Assembly: GCA_947650365.1 (NCBI GenBank)
Contig: OX393549.1
Location: 19,573,532-19,637,531, forward strand
From: Chamaelirium japonicum
Lineage: Eukaryota > Streptophyta > Magnoliopsida > Liliales > Melanthiaceae
Reading direction: 5' to 3'
DNA: 64,000 nt
The position numbers and the translations under genes were made by a program. Of this stretch, positions 41,563 to 55,467 are shown piece by piece. The notes beneath the pieces were generated by a model, which did not search any database, was not told where the DNA came from, and saw nothing but the letters and a program-made list of their open reading frames with translations. Within the stretch, counting starts at the first letter, position 1. Each line of letters starts with the position of its first letter.

Positions 41563-43531
41563 TGTTGTAGCTCGCGTGTCCTTAGCGTGGAATTTCTGTA
41601 TTAACATTATAAAGATGACTTTGGTTATTGCTTTAATTAGAATACTACTCTAGTGTATGATAATACTCATATAATAAAAGGACCCTAGGGAACACAGTAG
41701 GCCACTGAGGCGCATAGAGGATCCATGCTTGGGAGACCCAGTGGACCAGTTCTATGTAGACCTAGAACTAGTTCACAGCTTAGGTGATACCGGTCGCTTC
41801 ACCGAGAACAAGCTGTTGGCAGGTAGGGGATGTGGTGAAGTCTCCACCACGGGAACGTGGGATTCCCATTCACCTAACCAAGCACGATGATCGTGTTGAA
41901 CAGGAACCAAGACGGTGCACAGTTCAGTGATTCAGACACTGGTGCATAAACCATCTTACTACTATAGATAATCTGTCCTTAACCCTGAGGGACCATGTAC
42001 ACTGGGCTAACCAGTTGTGTGGTGCTTTGATGTGCCAACGTGTGCGGACCTTCCATAGTCCAATACCACGGTACGTTGGGTTACCTGGCTGGCGCTTGAG
42101 TGACATGTAATCCCTACAGGTTATCCGACGTCCAGTATTGGATGGGTGCGTTTTGATGAGTCAATCTGTCCACACAGTTAACCCAGGCCTGGTGGTTGTC
42201 AGTATGACTGATGATGTTCCAGATGCTAGGCATAGCACCGGAAGGTGTGTGGTGTTATAGATGACAAGTCATCAAACCCTAGTCAGATGATCGATCGGGA
42301 TCTGACGGTGCTCCCCACCGCCCGAGTCGTATCATGGCACCAGTAATAGGAGGGACTGAGGATTATCGGAGTATAGTAGAGAATAGGGTTACGAGGGAGT
42401 AACATAAGTTTAGGATCACTAGAGTTCAACTCGCGTCGCACTCTGGGTGGCTACGCGGGTTAATCGGATTAGGGCTGATTAACGGAACTTTCGGTGTGTC
42501 ACCGGAACAGTTAATCAGGGATCCGGTTGGAGCTAGAGATCCCGAATCCTGAAGGTTCTACCCTATCGATGCATATAGGAATTGTTTCTCGACCTAGTTG
42601 GATACGTTGGATGCGAAGTAGCGCGATAGAGCGCAAGCCCGGAGCCTAAGAACCTAATTCATATGTATTACGGGCCGTAGGGGTATTTTAGTAAATACTA
42701 AAATATAGCTCAGAACATATTGAATATGGATCTTAGAATAAGCAAAATAATTTCAGGAGCTCATAGGCACTGACGGAACTCGATTCCGAGTAGCGCACCT
42801 CACTCAGTCTCTCTTTCAGTTTTTCACTTTTCGTGAATGGCGTTTTCGTCCAGGCTTCACGATAGACATTGGAAATCCCTAAAAACCGCCCCCCCCCCCC
42901 CCCCCCCCCCTCTATCCTAATCTCTCTAGGGCCGGCCCTAGCTTCCTTGAAGCCATGGGAGACCGGCCCTATAAGTAGAATAGGGAGAGGGAGGGCTGGC
43001 CCTATGGTTTTTCCCCTCTCCACCAAAAATCCGACCCCCCTTTGCTCCTCCTTTGTGGTTTCGGCCAAGGAAAAGAGAGGAAGAAGAAGGGAGAAGAAAG
43101 AGGAAGGAAGGATAAGGAAGAAGAAAGAAAGAGAAGGAGGAGATCTCACGGCTAGCCATCGTCTTCGCAACGGATTCCTTCGTCGGCTTGTAATCGTTGC
43201 ACTCAGAGATGGGATTTCGAGGATTCTTCAATTCGCAAAGGACAAGGTGTTATCCGACAGTTTCCCTTGTGATTCAAGTGCGGTTTTTTATCGTTCCGTC
43301 ATCTCCGGATCATAGATCCATAAGGTATGATGATTCTAAACATCTAACTAGATGCATGCATGTCTTCCGTAGATCGTAGTATGCCTCTAGGGTGTCCGCA
43401 CATATGCTAAGATCATAGATTTGCATGTAGATTGTTTTATAGAATTAATTGTAATGAAACATACACCATATGATCTTCGGATCTATCTTTTGCTTTCGCT
43501 ATGACTCTGATAAGCGGATCCAATTCCAATA
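41563..43531 (+). repeat. 5' LTR of outer copia
   Basis: 1,969 bp, TGTTGTAGCTCG at the start and AATTCCAATA at the end (the 3' LTR ends CCAACA). A C-run at about 42889-42910 accounts for most of the length difference from the 3' LTR. A 145-codon minus-strand frame at 42733-43170 recurs in the other LTR (60607-61029) with length differences and is not called as a gene. Confidence 0.93.
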
Positions 43532-43533
43532 AT

Positions 43534-43545
43534 TGGTATCAGAGC
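43534..43545 (+). promoter_or_regulatory. Primer binding site of outer copia
   Basis: TGGTATCAGAGC, complementary to initiator-Met tRNA, two bases after the LTR. Confidence 0.9.
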
Positions 43546-43706
43546 ACGCTTTGGTGTGTGTTTCATGCATGAATTCGTGAAAACATCATATGAATATATG
43601 ATGGCATATGTTTTCGCCGGGGTTCGGCGTAGATCATGCATATGGATTGTGCTATGTATCATCTTTTTGCAGGTGCCGTGCTGAATAGTAATCTGTGATT
43701 GCATGC

Positions 43707-44075
43707 ATCCGGGGGTCGGACCCCGGATTTAAATTTTGCATTGATTATTATTGTGCTTGTGGATTTTAAGGCTCTAGATGGGCGAGGGTGGGGGTTGACC
43801 ATTCTCGGTTCCCTGGCCATGTTTCTATGATTGTTTTCTTTTCTTTCTAGCAAAATTGTACACGAACGAGTACTTGCTCAGAGCGTGTTAGTTTTTCGGT
43901 CACAGAAAGAAGGAGATGATGCCACATCCACGGTTCGGGCAAGCGGTACCATGGCGTGCAAAGATCAGGAGAAAGCGTGTACGTTGGCGATGATGGGGGT
44001 CGTCGTCAGAGATCGTGCAGAACAGAAGAGCAGGATATCTTGGCTGTGCTATTCAGGTTCAGGGGTCGAACCCTG
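43707..44075 (+). other. Two GC stem-loops in outer copia leader
   Basis: ATCCGGGGGTCGGACCCCGG at 43707 and CAGGGGTCGAACCCTG at 44060 are short palindromes with the core GGGGTCGRACCC. A similar pair is in the inner copia leader at 52604-52625 and 52971-52988 (minus strand), and one is at 786 in the left remnant. Confidence 0.6.
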
Positions 44076-45330
44076 GACTTGATTCAGTTTTGATGCTTTT
44101 CTATTGTTTCTCTTTATTTAGTATTTAGAGAACCCCGATGATAATTGTGATTATTTATCTTGCTTGTGAGTTTGTCTCTAGATCAGGCTTAGGGTTAGTA
44201 CTAAGCTTATGGATTCATCAGTGTCTCTATATAGTTCTAACACGTGCGAATCCGGTGGCTAGCTAAAAGGAAAGATGGTAACCGCCCTCGTGGTAGTTCA
44301 GGTAGCCAAGTACTGTGCACCGAGATAGATACAGTGTTAGATTTGTTTAGAGATAATTAACTAATATCTCCATAAGATGTATGATAACCCTAGTGGGATG
44401 CCCTTTCCCCACGTGGTCCTAGAGACCAAGCTAGGTTAGGATTTCACTGTGTGATGTCCGTTTCTAGATGACATTTGATGGTAGTATAAACTCATCACGA
44501 TTTGGTTATGCCACCATTAGGTTGAGGTCCGGCGGAGGTTGTCGGATGTCCCTATTTGGCCAGCATCGAAACCTATAATGAGATGAGGTCTACTATGACA
44601 TCAGGCATCAAATTGTGAACGAGACGTCATCGTAGTGGGAGTCTTTTCCATGTTGACCTTAGGCTAGGCTCCAGATCTTAGGATTATGGACAAACTAGTG
44701 AAGTATCGGGATCCTTGGAATCTATGTAATGTGATCCTTGCAAGAAAGGCGAAAGCTGAGTATTCAAGGTAGGGACTATGATATTTTCCGAGGATACTAA
44801 TGCTTTGCGGGAGGGTTTGTAATCCTAGTGGGAGCACGGTAGACCAGGGTCTAAGTCTAGGAGGTCGTGACCTTTCTAGATATGCATAAAACCTCATAAA
44901 GAAGGGATGTGTAAGAGGTTCCCTCCAAAGGGGAGCCCCTGGCCTCTACAATCAACCAACTAAGGGTCTGGGTGGGAGGTACGCAGTTCGATATTTCCAC
45001 CGGGTGAAAGCTGTGTTTTCGTCCATGCTGATTCGCCTAGTGGTTTCCTTCGGGACATGGAGGATGCCGGTGGCGGTGGATGACGGTTTTTTCCTGCACC
45101 GCGGGAGCCTATGAACCCCCCTGCCGACACCACCTAGATTTATGGGAAGTATCCGAAAGCTTGTGTGATGCTGCCGTTGCTACGCACGCAGGTCACATAA
45201 AGCTGGCTAAAAGGAGACTAAGAGATCTTTCAGTTTACCATGGGTAATCCTGATGAAGACTGGGTCGTAAAAACCCCGTTGGCAGAAGCGGTTGCATGCT
45301 CTCACCGAGATGCTGTCTCCAATTCAAGGC

Positions 45331-45335
45331 CGATA
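45331..45335. repeat. Target-site duplication of inner copia, left copy
   Basis: CGATA, matched at 55306-55310. Confidence 0.9.
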
Positions 45336-47455
45336 TGTTGGAAGTTAATCCGGGACAGAGGCTCGCAGCGGAAGCGATATGGCGGTCAAAAGACCGTTTA
45401 TGGTGCACGTTACACGATTTAAACTTTCATCAAAACTGATCTACATATGTGTGTATATGTATGTACGAGAATCGAAAAACCCCTAACGGCAATCTAGCGT
45501 AATGATTAACTAGCATGCATGCAAATCATAATGCTCGCTAGATCTATATGTTAGATTACACATACCTTTCGTACGGATCGTTTAACCGCGGAGAATTGTC
45601 TTCTTTGTCGATGGAGACGGAAGATCGTTCGCGAAGATGCCAATGGTACGAATGGAGATGTTGCCTTCTTGTTCACCCGATCTCACACGATGCACAGAAC
45701 GTCGCTCTCGGATCTCTGAGTGCCTCCGAAGAACGACCCTTCTCCTTCTTCAGAACTCCACGCGAGGAAGACGAAGTTGCAAGCGGGAAACGGGAGATAA
45801 ATCGGGAGAGAACTAGAGAGATGAGAGGAGGGGGGGTTCGGTTTTTCTGGACCATAGGGCCGGCGCCCCATAGGCCCTTTTATAGGGCCGGCCAACCCCC
45901 TTGGATAAGGATCCAAGGGGATAATGTCCTCCCTCTATTATCTCTCCATTATCTCCTTTTTATCTCTCGTTGTATTTATCCGTTTTCCCACTTTTTAGGG
46001 CTCGATCTTAACCGTTTTATCGCCCTATCCCTATCTATATGGTCGGCCCTATAGATGAGGGATTCTCATCCCTACATCATAGGGCCGGCCCTAGCAAGGT
46101 GCCTCACTACTAGGTCGGCCAACAGTGAGGTCCAGCAGAGTGAGGTTTTTACCAAAACGCCCCGACGCCTCATTTTGACCATTTCTAGCGTGCGATACCT
46201 AGCGGCCACTTCTTAAGTGATCTTTACTGGTTACCTACTATTAACTGAGGCCACCGGAGGGTGCCTCTAGCAAAGTCAACTAGTCAACTCGCAACATACC
46301 CCGGTGCATCGTACCTATGCAGCGAAGTTTACTTATGGCTAGGGATTACTCTGCACTAGTATCGGGCTCAACCCTTAGTACTCGTATGTAGTTACGCATC
46401 TACCGTGCTCTAGTGGCAAGCACACACGGAGCGTATACTTCTTTCTTTCTCATGCTTATGGTGTTCCGAGGAGACGGTTCAAGAACCGTACATAATGTTG
46501 ATAAGGTGGAACCATCAGGGACCGGGGTTCATGGCTTCCAACTCAAGCTCGATCGACACACTACCCGAGTGTACCATCGATCCTCTGAGCTCGAGTTAAC
46601 CTACGTAGCCACCCAGAGTGCGACGCAGGCTGCACTCCAATTCACCCGGACTTACTATGTTCTCCATCATACCCCTGCTCTCCGCTTAGTAGTGGTAAAC
46701 CCGCTGTCCCTCCACTTGATGCCATGATTCACTTCGAGCGGTGAAGACTACCGTCAGACTCGAATGATCATATGACATGGTTCCTTCCAGGTTGACCTAT
46801 ACATCGTACCATCTGATTACCCCGTCGAGTAATCGAACCCGGTCAACAGTCAAACTGATGACCACCAGGCCTGGGTTTGGTATAGTGTAAATCATACCAA
46901 GGAACGCACCTCCCATCAGGGGTGTGGATGGCCTGCAGGAGTAACACGCTAATGCAACGCCAGCCGGGTAACCCAGTACACCGTGGTTTTGGATCACTGC
47001 ATATGGATCCTCACACATTGGTGCGCCAAAGCACCACGCAGCTGGTTAGTCCATCAGACGTGGTTCCTCAGGGTTTAAGACCGTTTTACCCTAAGCAGAA
47101 ACACGGCTTAGTGTACCAGTGTCTGCTCACTGATCTGTACACCGTGTTAGTTCCGTTCAGCCACAGACACTGTGCCTAGTGATGACCATGGTGAAGACTT
47201 CCCATGAACTGTCATCGCCAACAGCTTATCATGATGAGGCGACCAACCTGATCATAGCTGCGAACTTATTTAGATTATATGGGACCAATCCACTCAGTCT
47301 TCAACTCAGTGGACTACCATATAACCATGGCTCTCTGTTCTTAAAAGAACACATAACTATGTTACGCACCTATATGCATCTCATAATAATAACTATCAAT
47401 CTTTATTAGACCAAAACATAAAGTTTTACAAGCTTAGAACACATCAATCCTAACA
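45336..47455 (-). repeat. 3' LTR of inner copia
   Basis: Plus-strand borders are TGTTGGAAGTTAATCC and AATCCTAACA. Just beyond, ATCTCCCACTTGGTC is the minus-strand polypurine tract (GACCAAGTGGGAGAT), the same as that of the outer copia at 59425. Confidence 0.93.
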
Positions 47456-50400
47456 ATCTCCCACTTGGTCTAGCGAAGCAAAACGGTTTTGACTCCCATC
47501 GCGTCCACATGTAGCTCGAATGCCTTGGTAGGTATTGCCTTTGTGAAAGGATCAGCAACATTATCTGTAGATGCAATCTGTGTCACCGCTACTCGTCCTT
47601 GCTTTTGAAACTGCCGAATCAAGTGGAACTTGCGCTCGATGTGCTTCCCCTTTTAGTGATGTCTTGGCTCCTTTGCTTGTGCTACCGCCCCACTATTGTC
47701 ACAGTAAAGCACAATAGGTAACTGGGCCTCTGGTACGCACCCCAAATCCGTAAGGAATTTCTTGAGCCATACCGCCTCTTTGGCTGCCTCGCACGCTGCA
47801 ACGTACTCAGCCTCTGTGGTAGAGTCTGCGATGCATTTCTGCTTCACACTCTGCCAACTAACCACTGCTCCTCCTAGCATAAACACAAAACCTGATGTCG
47901 ACTTCCTAGATTCCATATCTGACATAAAGTCAGAATCTGTATATCCAATCGACGTCAGTTCTTGTCCAGTGTAAACCAACTCATAGTCCCTTGTTCTACG
48001 AAGGTACTTGAGTATACACTTCACAGCTGTCCAGTGATCTGGACCCAGATTCGACTGAAATCGACCCATCATTCCTACTGCGAAACAGATATCAGGCCTT
48101 GTACAATACATAGCATACATTAGACTACCTAATGCCGAAGCATAAGGTATCTTCTGCATTTTTGTTCTCTCTTCAGGTGTCTTAGGACATTGATCCTTAG
48201 ACAGTTTTACGCCATGTCTAAATGGCACAAAACCCTTCTTGGAGTTTTGCATGTCAAATCTAGCCATAACCTTATCTATATACGCAGCCTGTGATAGCGA
48301 GAGAACCCTATTCTGGCGATCACGTGTTACCTTGATCCCCAAAACATAACTCGCTTCACCTAGGTCTTTTATATCGAACTGTGTTGACAACCAGACCTTT
48401 ACCGTTGATAATGTTCCTACATCATTTCCAATGAGTAGAATATCGTCTACGTAAAGTATCAAATATACTACTGTGGTCTTATCAGTCCTCTTGTATACAC
48501 ATGGTTCATCCTCATTTTGAGTAAATCCATACGACTGGATTGCCTAATCAAAATGGATGTTCTAACTTCTAGATGCTTGCTTTAGTTCATAAATGGACTT
48601 CTACAACTTGCAAACTAGATGTTCCTGACCCTCTGACTCAAAGCCTGGTGGCTGAATCATATAAATGTCTTCTTCCAAATTCCCGTTGAGGAATGCTGTC
48701 TTGACATCCATCTGCCAGATCTCCCAGTCATAATGGGCTGCAATGGATATGAGGATCCGAATAGACTTTATCATAGCTACCGGCGAGAAGGTTTCGTCAA
48801 AGTCGATTCCTTCTCTCTGGGTATAACCCTTGGCAACTAATCTAGCTTTATAAGTCTCAATTGTACCATCGGATCCTCTCTTCTTCTTGTACACCCACTT
48901 ACACCCAATAGGTTTAATATTGGATGATGGTGTAACTAGAGTCCAGACAGCGTTATGGGACATTGATGCAATTTCTGCCTCCATTGCCTTTTGCCAGTCA
49001 GAGCTATCAGAAGCTTCCACTGCCTCATCGTAGCTCAGTGGGTCATCCTCCTGACCCTCTGGATCAACCAATAAGGTTTCTCCATAGTATCTATTAGGAG
49101 CTCTGATATTTCTCCCACTGCGACGAGGTGGTGGTGGTGTTACAGGATTAATAGGTTCTACAGTATCTAGTATATTATTATCTATAATGTCAGCTCCCAC
49201 TATGCTTTCGGATGCACTCTCTGATCTAGTACCCAGTAGCTCATCCAGAACTACCTTACTAGCAGGCTTGTGGTCCATAACATAATCATGTTCTAGGAAA
49301 ATGGCATTCGTTGAAACGATTACCTTCTTTTCCTCAGGATCATAAAATAGTCCACCTTTAGTCTTTTTGGGATACCCTACAAACAGACATGCTTTGGACT
49401 TTGGCTCCATCTTTTCCCTCTTGTCTATCCGCACATGTGCAAGACATCCCCATATTCTGAAATGCTATAGTGTTGGCTTTTGCCTTAACCACAGCTCTCT
49501 AGGGGTCTGAGGCACTGATTTAGATGGTACGTGGTTCAGAACATATGTTGCTGTCTGAAGGGCATATCCCCAAAAGGTTGTTGGTAAACAGGCATAACTC
49601 ATCATGCTTCGAACCATGTCCAACAAGGTTCGATTCCTTCTCTCAGAGACTCCATTCTGTTGTGGGGTACCTGGAGCAGTCAACTGGGATGTTATCCCAT
49701 GCTCCACCAAATACCCAAGGAACTCGTTAGATAGGTATTCACCTCCTCGATCAGATCGAAGGGTTTTTATACATTTACCTGTCTGCTTTTCTACTTCAGC
49801 CCTGAACTCTTTGAACATGTCAAAGGATTCCGACTTCCAATGCATAAGGTAAATGTAACCATATCTTGAGTAATCATCTGTAAAAGTGATGAAGTACTCA
49901 TGGCCTCCTATCGTCTTGACGCTCATGGGTCCACATATATCTGAATGGATTAACTCTAATATCTCAGTAGCTCTCATTCCTTTGCCTTTGAAGGCCCTTT
50001 TGGTCATCTTGCCTTCTAGGCAGGATTCACAGGTGGGAAGGATCTCCGTAGGATCTGTTTCCAGAAGCCCAGCCTTTACCAACCTATGGATCCTATCTAA
50101 GGCAATATGCCCAAGCCGTAAGTGCCACAATTGGGTTAAGTTCTCCGAAGGTTTCTTACGCTTAAATGAATTAACATTAAATGCTGAAGTTATTATGTTA
50201 TCTTTTTCAAATTTACGACTGACAATATAGAGATGATTCTGAACCATTCCTCTTATTATAAAAGTTCCATTCAGCTTAAACGATACACCAGAAGCATCAA
50301 AATAAACTGAATAACCTTCATTAACTAAAGAAGAAACAGAAATCAAGTTACGTCTCAAGGACGGTACATAAAAGACATCTCTAAGAGTCAAAGTCTTATT

Positions 50401-51435
50401 ATTCAAAAAACTAAGAGTAACATCTCCAATGGCTTCAGCAGCAGCAACGGCCTCAGTTCCCATGCTCAAGGTCACCTCTCCATCAAGCAACCTTCTGCTT
50501 TCCCGAAACCCCTGAAGAGAGTTACAGGCATGGTTAGTGGATCCAGAATCCACAATCCAACTAGCAAAAGAACTATTACTTGAAAGAAATGTTTCAACAA
50601 CCAAGAGTTGTAGATTACCTTCTCCAGCATTCCGAGGTTGCTTGCAGTCCTTCTTCCAATGACCCTTCTGGCCACACCGGAAACACTTCGTGCCCGGTAT
50701 CTTTGATTCTCCAGACCCAGAGGCCCCAGCAGAGTCCTGCACAGGCGCTGACTTAGGTTTCTTCTTATGTTTCTTGCCTTGAGGTTTACCAGACTTCTTG
50801 AAGGATCTGCGCTGCACGTGAAGTGCTTCGCCCTTCTGCTTGAAGCCATCCTCAGCTGCCTGGAGAGCTCCCAGTAGCTCTGCATTTGTCATAGCCAACT
50901 TGTTTAAATTAAAGTTGGTGACAAAGCCTTCAAAGGCTCCAGACAGTGACGAGAGGAAGATGTTTATCATCACCTCGCCTTCTAGCACAATGTCCATGGT
51001 AGCTAGTTCGTTCTGGAACCCAAACATTTTCATCATGTGTTCCCGAACCAGCGTCCCATTGGACATCTTAGTGCCGATGAGTTTCTTGATGGTAAGGTAT
51101 CGTGTAACGCGATTGTGACCTTCAAACATCTCCTTCAAGTACAACATCATGTCAGAAGCGTCGGGCATCTCCTCGACTTGCTTCTGCAGAGTTGTTTGCA
51201 AGGATGCTATAATATAGCATTTATATATTTCATTAGATTCCTTCCAGTCAGTAAAAGCCTTTAACTGTGCCTCTGTGGCAGAGGGTCCTGGCAAATCCGG
51301 CTTAGGGTCATTCAGGGCTGACATGTGTTTACCTATCCTTAAGACTAGGTACAGGTTGCGCTTCCAGTCCTCATAGTTGGGACCGGTAAGTTTGTGGTCA
51401 TTTAGGATAGCGGACAGGGGGTCTAACTTGGTCAT
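47456..51435 (-). mobile_element. Inner copia gag-pol region
   Basis: Order gag, CCHC knuckle, aspartic protease, GAG-pre-integrase (LWHLRLGHIALDRIHRLVKA), integrase (SDICGPMSVKTIGG, LRSDRGGEYLSNEF), reverse transcriptase and RNase H: the Pol order diagnostic of Ty1-copia. The gag to integrase part is open over more than 650 codons. A few breaks lie in the later part. The lineage within copia is not assigned; 2-kb LTRs are long for the group. Confidence 0.9.
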
Positions 51436-53184
51436 CTGAAAATAAAAGACTGAATATTTGAGATGCTTGAAAAAACTTATTTTATGGATTTTTAAAACAA
51501 GCTAATTATATCCATATGACAACGCTGCCCTCAAGCGAAGCCATCTCTATGGATTAATTAACCATGTATGTAAGATCTCGGAGTAGGCTACACCTGTCCG
51601 AGGGGGCAGTGTGCAGGTCTTCCGCTTACATGGGTCTTTCCCTTGGCCCTATCCAAATCTGCCAACTACGGGCTTTGATAGACCATGGTTATCTTTTGGC
51701 CAGTACCACGTGATCACCGTTGTCTTTGCAACGAATACCTCACGCGTACTTAGGATGCTTACCCACGAGCTTAGGCAATTACGGCACGGGAATTCTAACG
51801 GCCCCTACGAGGGTGAGTAAAGCCTGAACACTTGGCACCGTAATCGTCATATCCCGAAGGAGATCACTAAGTAGCTTGGCATAGAAAAAACACAGCTCTC
51901 ACCCGAGGGGGTTGTTGAGTTATGCCCTTCCACCCGAGTACGAAGTGATTAGCCATGGAGGCCAGGGGATCTCAAAAGAGTCCTCTCTTGCATCCCTTAT
52001 AAATATATGAGGGTTATTTTGCGAGTATGAATTTATGCAAATACAAAGGTAGCGACCTCCTATATACTAGACCCTGGTCACACCATGCTCCCACTAGCGT
52101 TCAAGCCCTTCGCCTAGCATTAATTATTCTCGGAATATCATAGTCCCTGCCTCAAGCGGATTTCTCCATTCAAGGGTCACATTACATATTCCGAGAATAT
52201 CGATGCTTTGCAAAATTGGTTATCACGCTAATGCTCTGGAGCTAATCCTAGAGTCAGACTCACTGGAAAGGACTCCCACTAGTCATGGCGCCTCGCTTAT
52301 AGATTTGACAATTGATGTTCAATGGATCTCCATCTCATCTTTGATTTCGATGCTGGCCAAATAGGCACACCCGACTAGTCGGGTGCTAACCTAATGGTGG
52401 CATAACCATATGTGATGGGATCCCACTAACATCAAAAGTCAACTAAATAATAGGCGTCATCTAGCGGGATCCTATCCTCAAACAGTCGCTTGGACCGGAG
52501 GGGTAAGACATCCCTCTGAAAACAGATAATCATATTATCTCATCGGGGTTCGATATGTAGCATAAAAAACTAATAAAGAAAGCAACCATAAAGACTGAAT
52601 TAAGTTCAGGGTCCGACCCCTGAACCTAATTTGCACAGCACAGGCTTCTAGCTTTCTTCGCAAGGTTCCTCGGTCCGGCTCCTCCGTCGCGCTCGCGAAT
52701 ACTTTGCCGGATCGTCTTCATCCTCCAGGGTTCTGCTTCCGCTCCCGATGGTGGATTTCTTTGGCACAATTTTCTTCTCGATCTGTAACCGAAAAAGTCT
52801 AGTACGCTTCGAGCAAGTGCTCGCTCGTACACAATTTCCTAGAAAGAAAAGAAAACACACCTAGAAAAAAAGGCCATGGGAAACCGAGGATGGTCAACCC
52901 CCATCACTCGCCCAATCTAAGGCTCAATTACATATCCACACACAAAAAGCAAATCCAGACATTTGCTAACTCGGGGTCCGACCCCCGGTAGCAAGCATAA
53001 AGCATAGATCTAGATTATTTATAGCAGCGCCCTGCAAGAATGATTAATAGAACAAGCACAATCTATACATATGCATGATCTAAGTGTAAGAACCCCGATG
53101 ATCTCACACATTCATCATGCGCACACATGTTGGTTTCATGAAAAAACGTGAAACGCACACCACTAATGCGGCTCTGATACCAAT
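51436..53184 (-). mobile_element. Inner copia leader
   Basis: About 1.75 kb between primer site and gag, without coding domains. It is similar in order to the outer leader at 43534-45335, including two GC stem-loops (52604-52625, 52971-52988) and a motif ACACGAACGAGTACTTGCTC shared in diverged form with 43860. The primer site reads GCTCTGATACCA at 53171-53182. Confidence 0.75.
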
Positions 53185-55305
53185 TGTTGGAAGTTAATCC
53201 GGGATAGAGGCTCGCAGCGGAAGCGATATGGCGGTCGAAAGACCGTTCATGGTGCATGTTACACGATTTAAACTTTCATCGAAACTGATCTACATATGTG
53301 TGTATGTGTATGCACGAGAATCGAAAAACCCTTAACGATAATCTAGCGTAATGATTAACTAGCATGCATGCAAATCATAATGCTCGCTAGATCTACATGT
53401 TAGATTACACATACCTTTCGTACGGATCTTTTAACCGCGGAGAATTATCTTCTTTGTCGATGGAGACGGAAGATCGTTCGCGAAGATGCTGATGGTACGA
53501 ATGGAGATGTTGCCTTCTTGTTCACCCGATCTCACACGATGCACAGAACGTCGCTCTCGGATCTCTGAGTGCATCCGAAGAACGACCCTTCTCCTTCTTC
53601 AGAACTCCACGCGAGGAAGACGAAGTTGCAAGCGGGAAACGGGAGATAAATCGGGAGAGAACTAGAGAGATGAGAGGAGGGGGGGTTCGGTTTTTCTGGA
53701 CCATAGGGCTGGCGCCCCATAGGCCCTTTTATAGGGCCGGCCAACCCCCTTGGATAAGGATCCAAGGGGATAATGACCTCCCCCTATTATCTCTCCATTA
53801 TCTTCTTTTTATCTCTCGTTGTATTTATCCGTTTTCCCACTTTTTAGGGCTCGATCTTAACCGTTTTATCGCCCTATCCCTATCTATATGGCCGGCCCTA
53901 TAGATGAGGGATTCTCATCCCTACATCATAGGGCCGGCCCTAGCAAGGTGCCTCACTACTAGGGTCGGCCAACAGTGAGGTCCGGCAGAGTGAGGTTTTT
54001 ACCAAAACGCCCCGACGCCTCATTTTGACCATTTCTAGCGTGCGATACCTAGCGGCCACTTCTTAAGTGATCTTTACTAGTTACCTACTATTAACTGAGG
54101 CCACCGGAGGGTGCCTCTAGCAAAGTCAACTAGTCAACTCGCAACATACCCCGGTGCATCGCACCTATGCAGCGAAGTTCACTTATGGCTAGGGATTACT
54201 ACATGCGACTCTGCACTAGTCTCGGGAGTACTCGTATGTAGTTACGCATCTACCGTGCTCTAGTGGCAAGCACACACGGAGCGTATACTTCTTTCTTCCT
54301 CATGCTTATGGTGTTCCGAGGAGACGGTTCAAGAACCGTACATAATGTTGATAAGGTGGAACCATCAGGGACCGGGGTTCATGGCTTCCAACTCAAGCTT
54401 GATCGACACACTACCCGAGTGTACCATTGATCCTCTGAGCTCGAGTTAACCTACGTAGCCACCCAGAGTGCGACACAGGCTGCACTCCAATTCACCCGAA
54501 CTTACTATGTTCTCCATCATACCCCTGCTCTCCGCTTAGTAGTGGTAAACCCGCTGTCCCTCCACTTGATGCCATGATTCACTTCGAGCGGTGAAGACTA
54601 CCGTCAGACTCGAATGATCATATGACATGGTTCCTTCCAGGTTGACCTATACATCGTACCATCTGATTACCCCGTCGAGTAATCGAACCCGGTCAATAGT
54701 CAAACTGATGACCACCAGGCCTGGGTTTGGTACAGTGTAAATCACACCAAGGAACGCACCTCCCATCAGGGGTGTGGATGGCCTGCAGGAGTGACACACT
54801 AATGCAACGCCAGCTGGGTAACCCAGTACACCGTGGTTTTGGATCACTACATATGGATCCTCACACATTGGTGCGCCAAAGCACCACGCAACTGGTTAGT
54901 CCATGAGACGTGGTTCCTCAGGGTTTAGGACCGTTTTACTCTAAGCAGAAACACGGCTTAGTGTACCAGTGTCTGCTCACTGATCTGTACACCGTGTTAG
55001 TTCCGTTCAGCCACAGACACTGTGCCTGGTGATGATCATGGTGAAGACTTCCCATGAACTGTCATCGCCAACAGCTTATCATGATGAGGCGACCAACCTG
55101 ATCATAGCTGCGAACGTATTTAGATTATATGGGACCAATCCACTCAATCTTCAACTCAGTGGACTACCATATAACCATGGCTCTCTGTTCTTAAAAGAAC
55201 ACGTAACTATGTTACGCACCTATATGCATCTCATAATAATAACTATCAATCTTTATTAGACCAAAACATAAAGTTTTACAAGCTTAGAACACATCAATCC
55301 TAACA
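53185..55305 (-). repeat. 5' LTR of inner copia
   Basis: 2,121 bp with the same borders as 45336-47455. Most visible differences between the two are transitions, as expected from cytosine methylation. Confidence 0.93.
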
Positions 55306-55310
55306 CGATA
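55306..55310. repeat. Target-site duplication of inner copia, right copy
   Basis: CGATA, after which the outer copia leader resumes. Confidence 0.9.
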
Positions 55311-55467
55311 GTCTCAGTGCTCGAGCCCAGGGAATTTAGATTCCTGGATGTCTCCACTTGAGGTAGTGAAGATATAGCGACTGGAGTAAACATTATCTAT
55401 TTCTAAATTCCATGAAATATATTGTAGTAAATCCTAATTTTGCTTTGAACCATTGTTTACAGAAATC

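Larger units (their letters stand above)
45336..55305 (-). mobile_element. Inner Ty1-copia element, nested in the outer copia leader
   Basis: 9,970 bp on the minus strand, with LTRs of 2,120 and 2,121 bp and the duplication CGATA on both sides. Parts from right to left: 5' LTR (53185-55305), primer site (53171-53182), leader, gag (from 51435), zinc knuckle CFRCGQKGHWKKDC (50685-50644), protease DSGST (about 50550), integrase (about 50150-49450), reverse transcriptase with YVDD (48453-48442), RNase H (about 48000-47600), polypurine tract, 3' LTR (45336-47455). The gag start (MTKLDPL...LTGPNYEDWKRNL) is almost that of the outer copia, so the two are sister families. Broken, with a few breaks; the best preserved element in the window. 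LTR difference is about 2-3% by eye, in keeping with its being younger than its host element. Confidence 0.95.

Noticed and set aside
42733-43170. 145-codon minus-strand frame, repeated at 60607-61029
   Set aside because: It lies within the two LTRs of the outer copia, differs in length between them and includes a C-run; no recognised domain.
45548-46054. 168-codon plus-strand frame
   Set aside because: It is within the 3' LTR of the inner copia, antisense to the element, and is not kept at full length in the other LTR.
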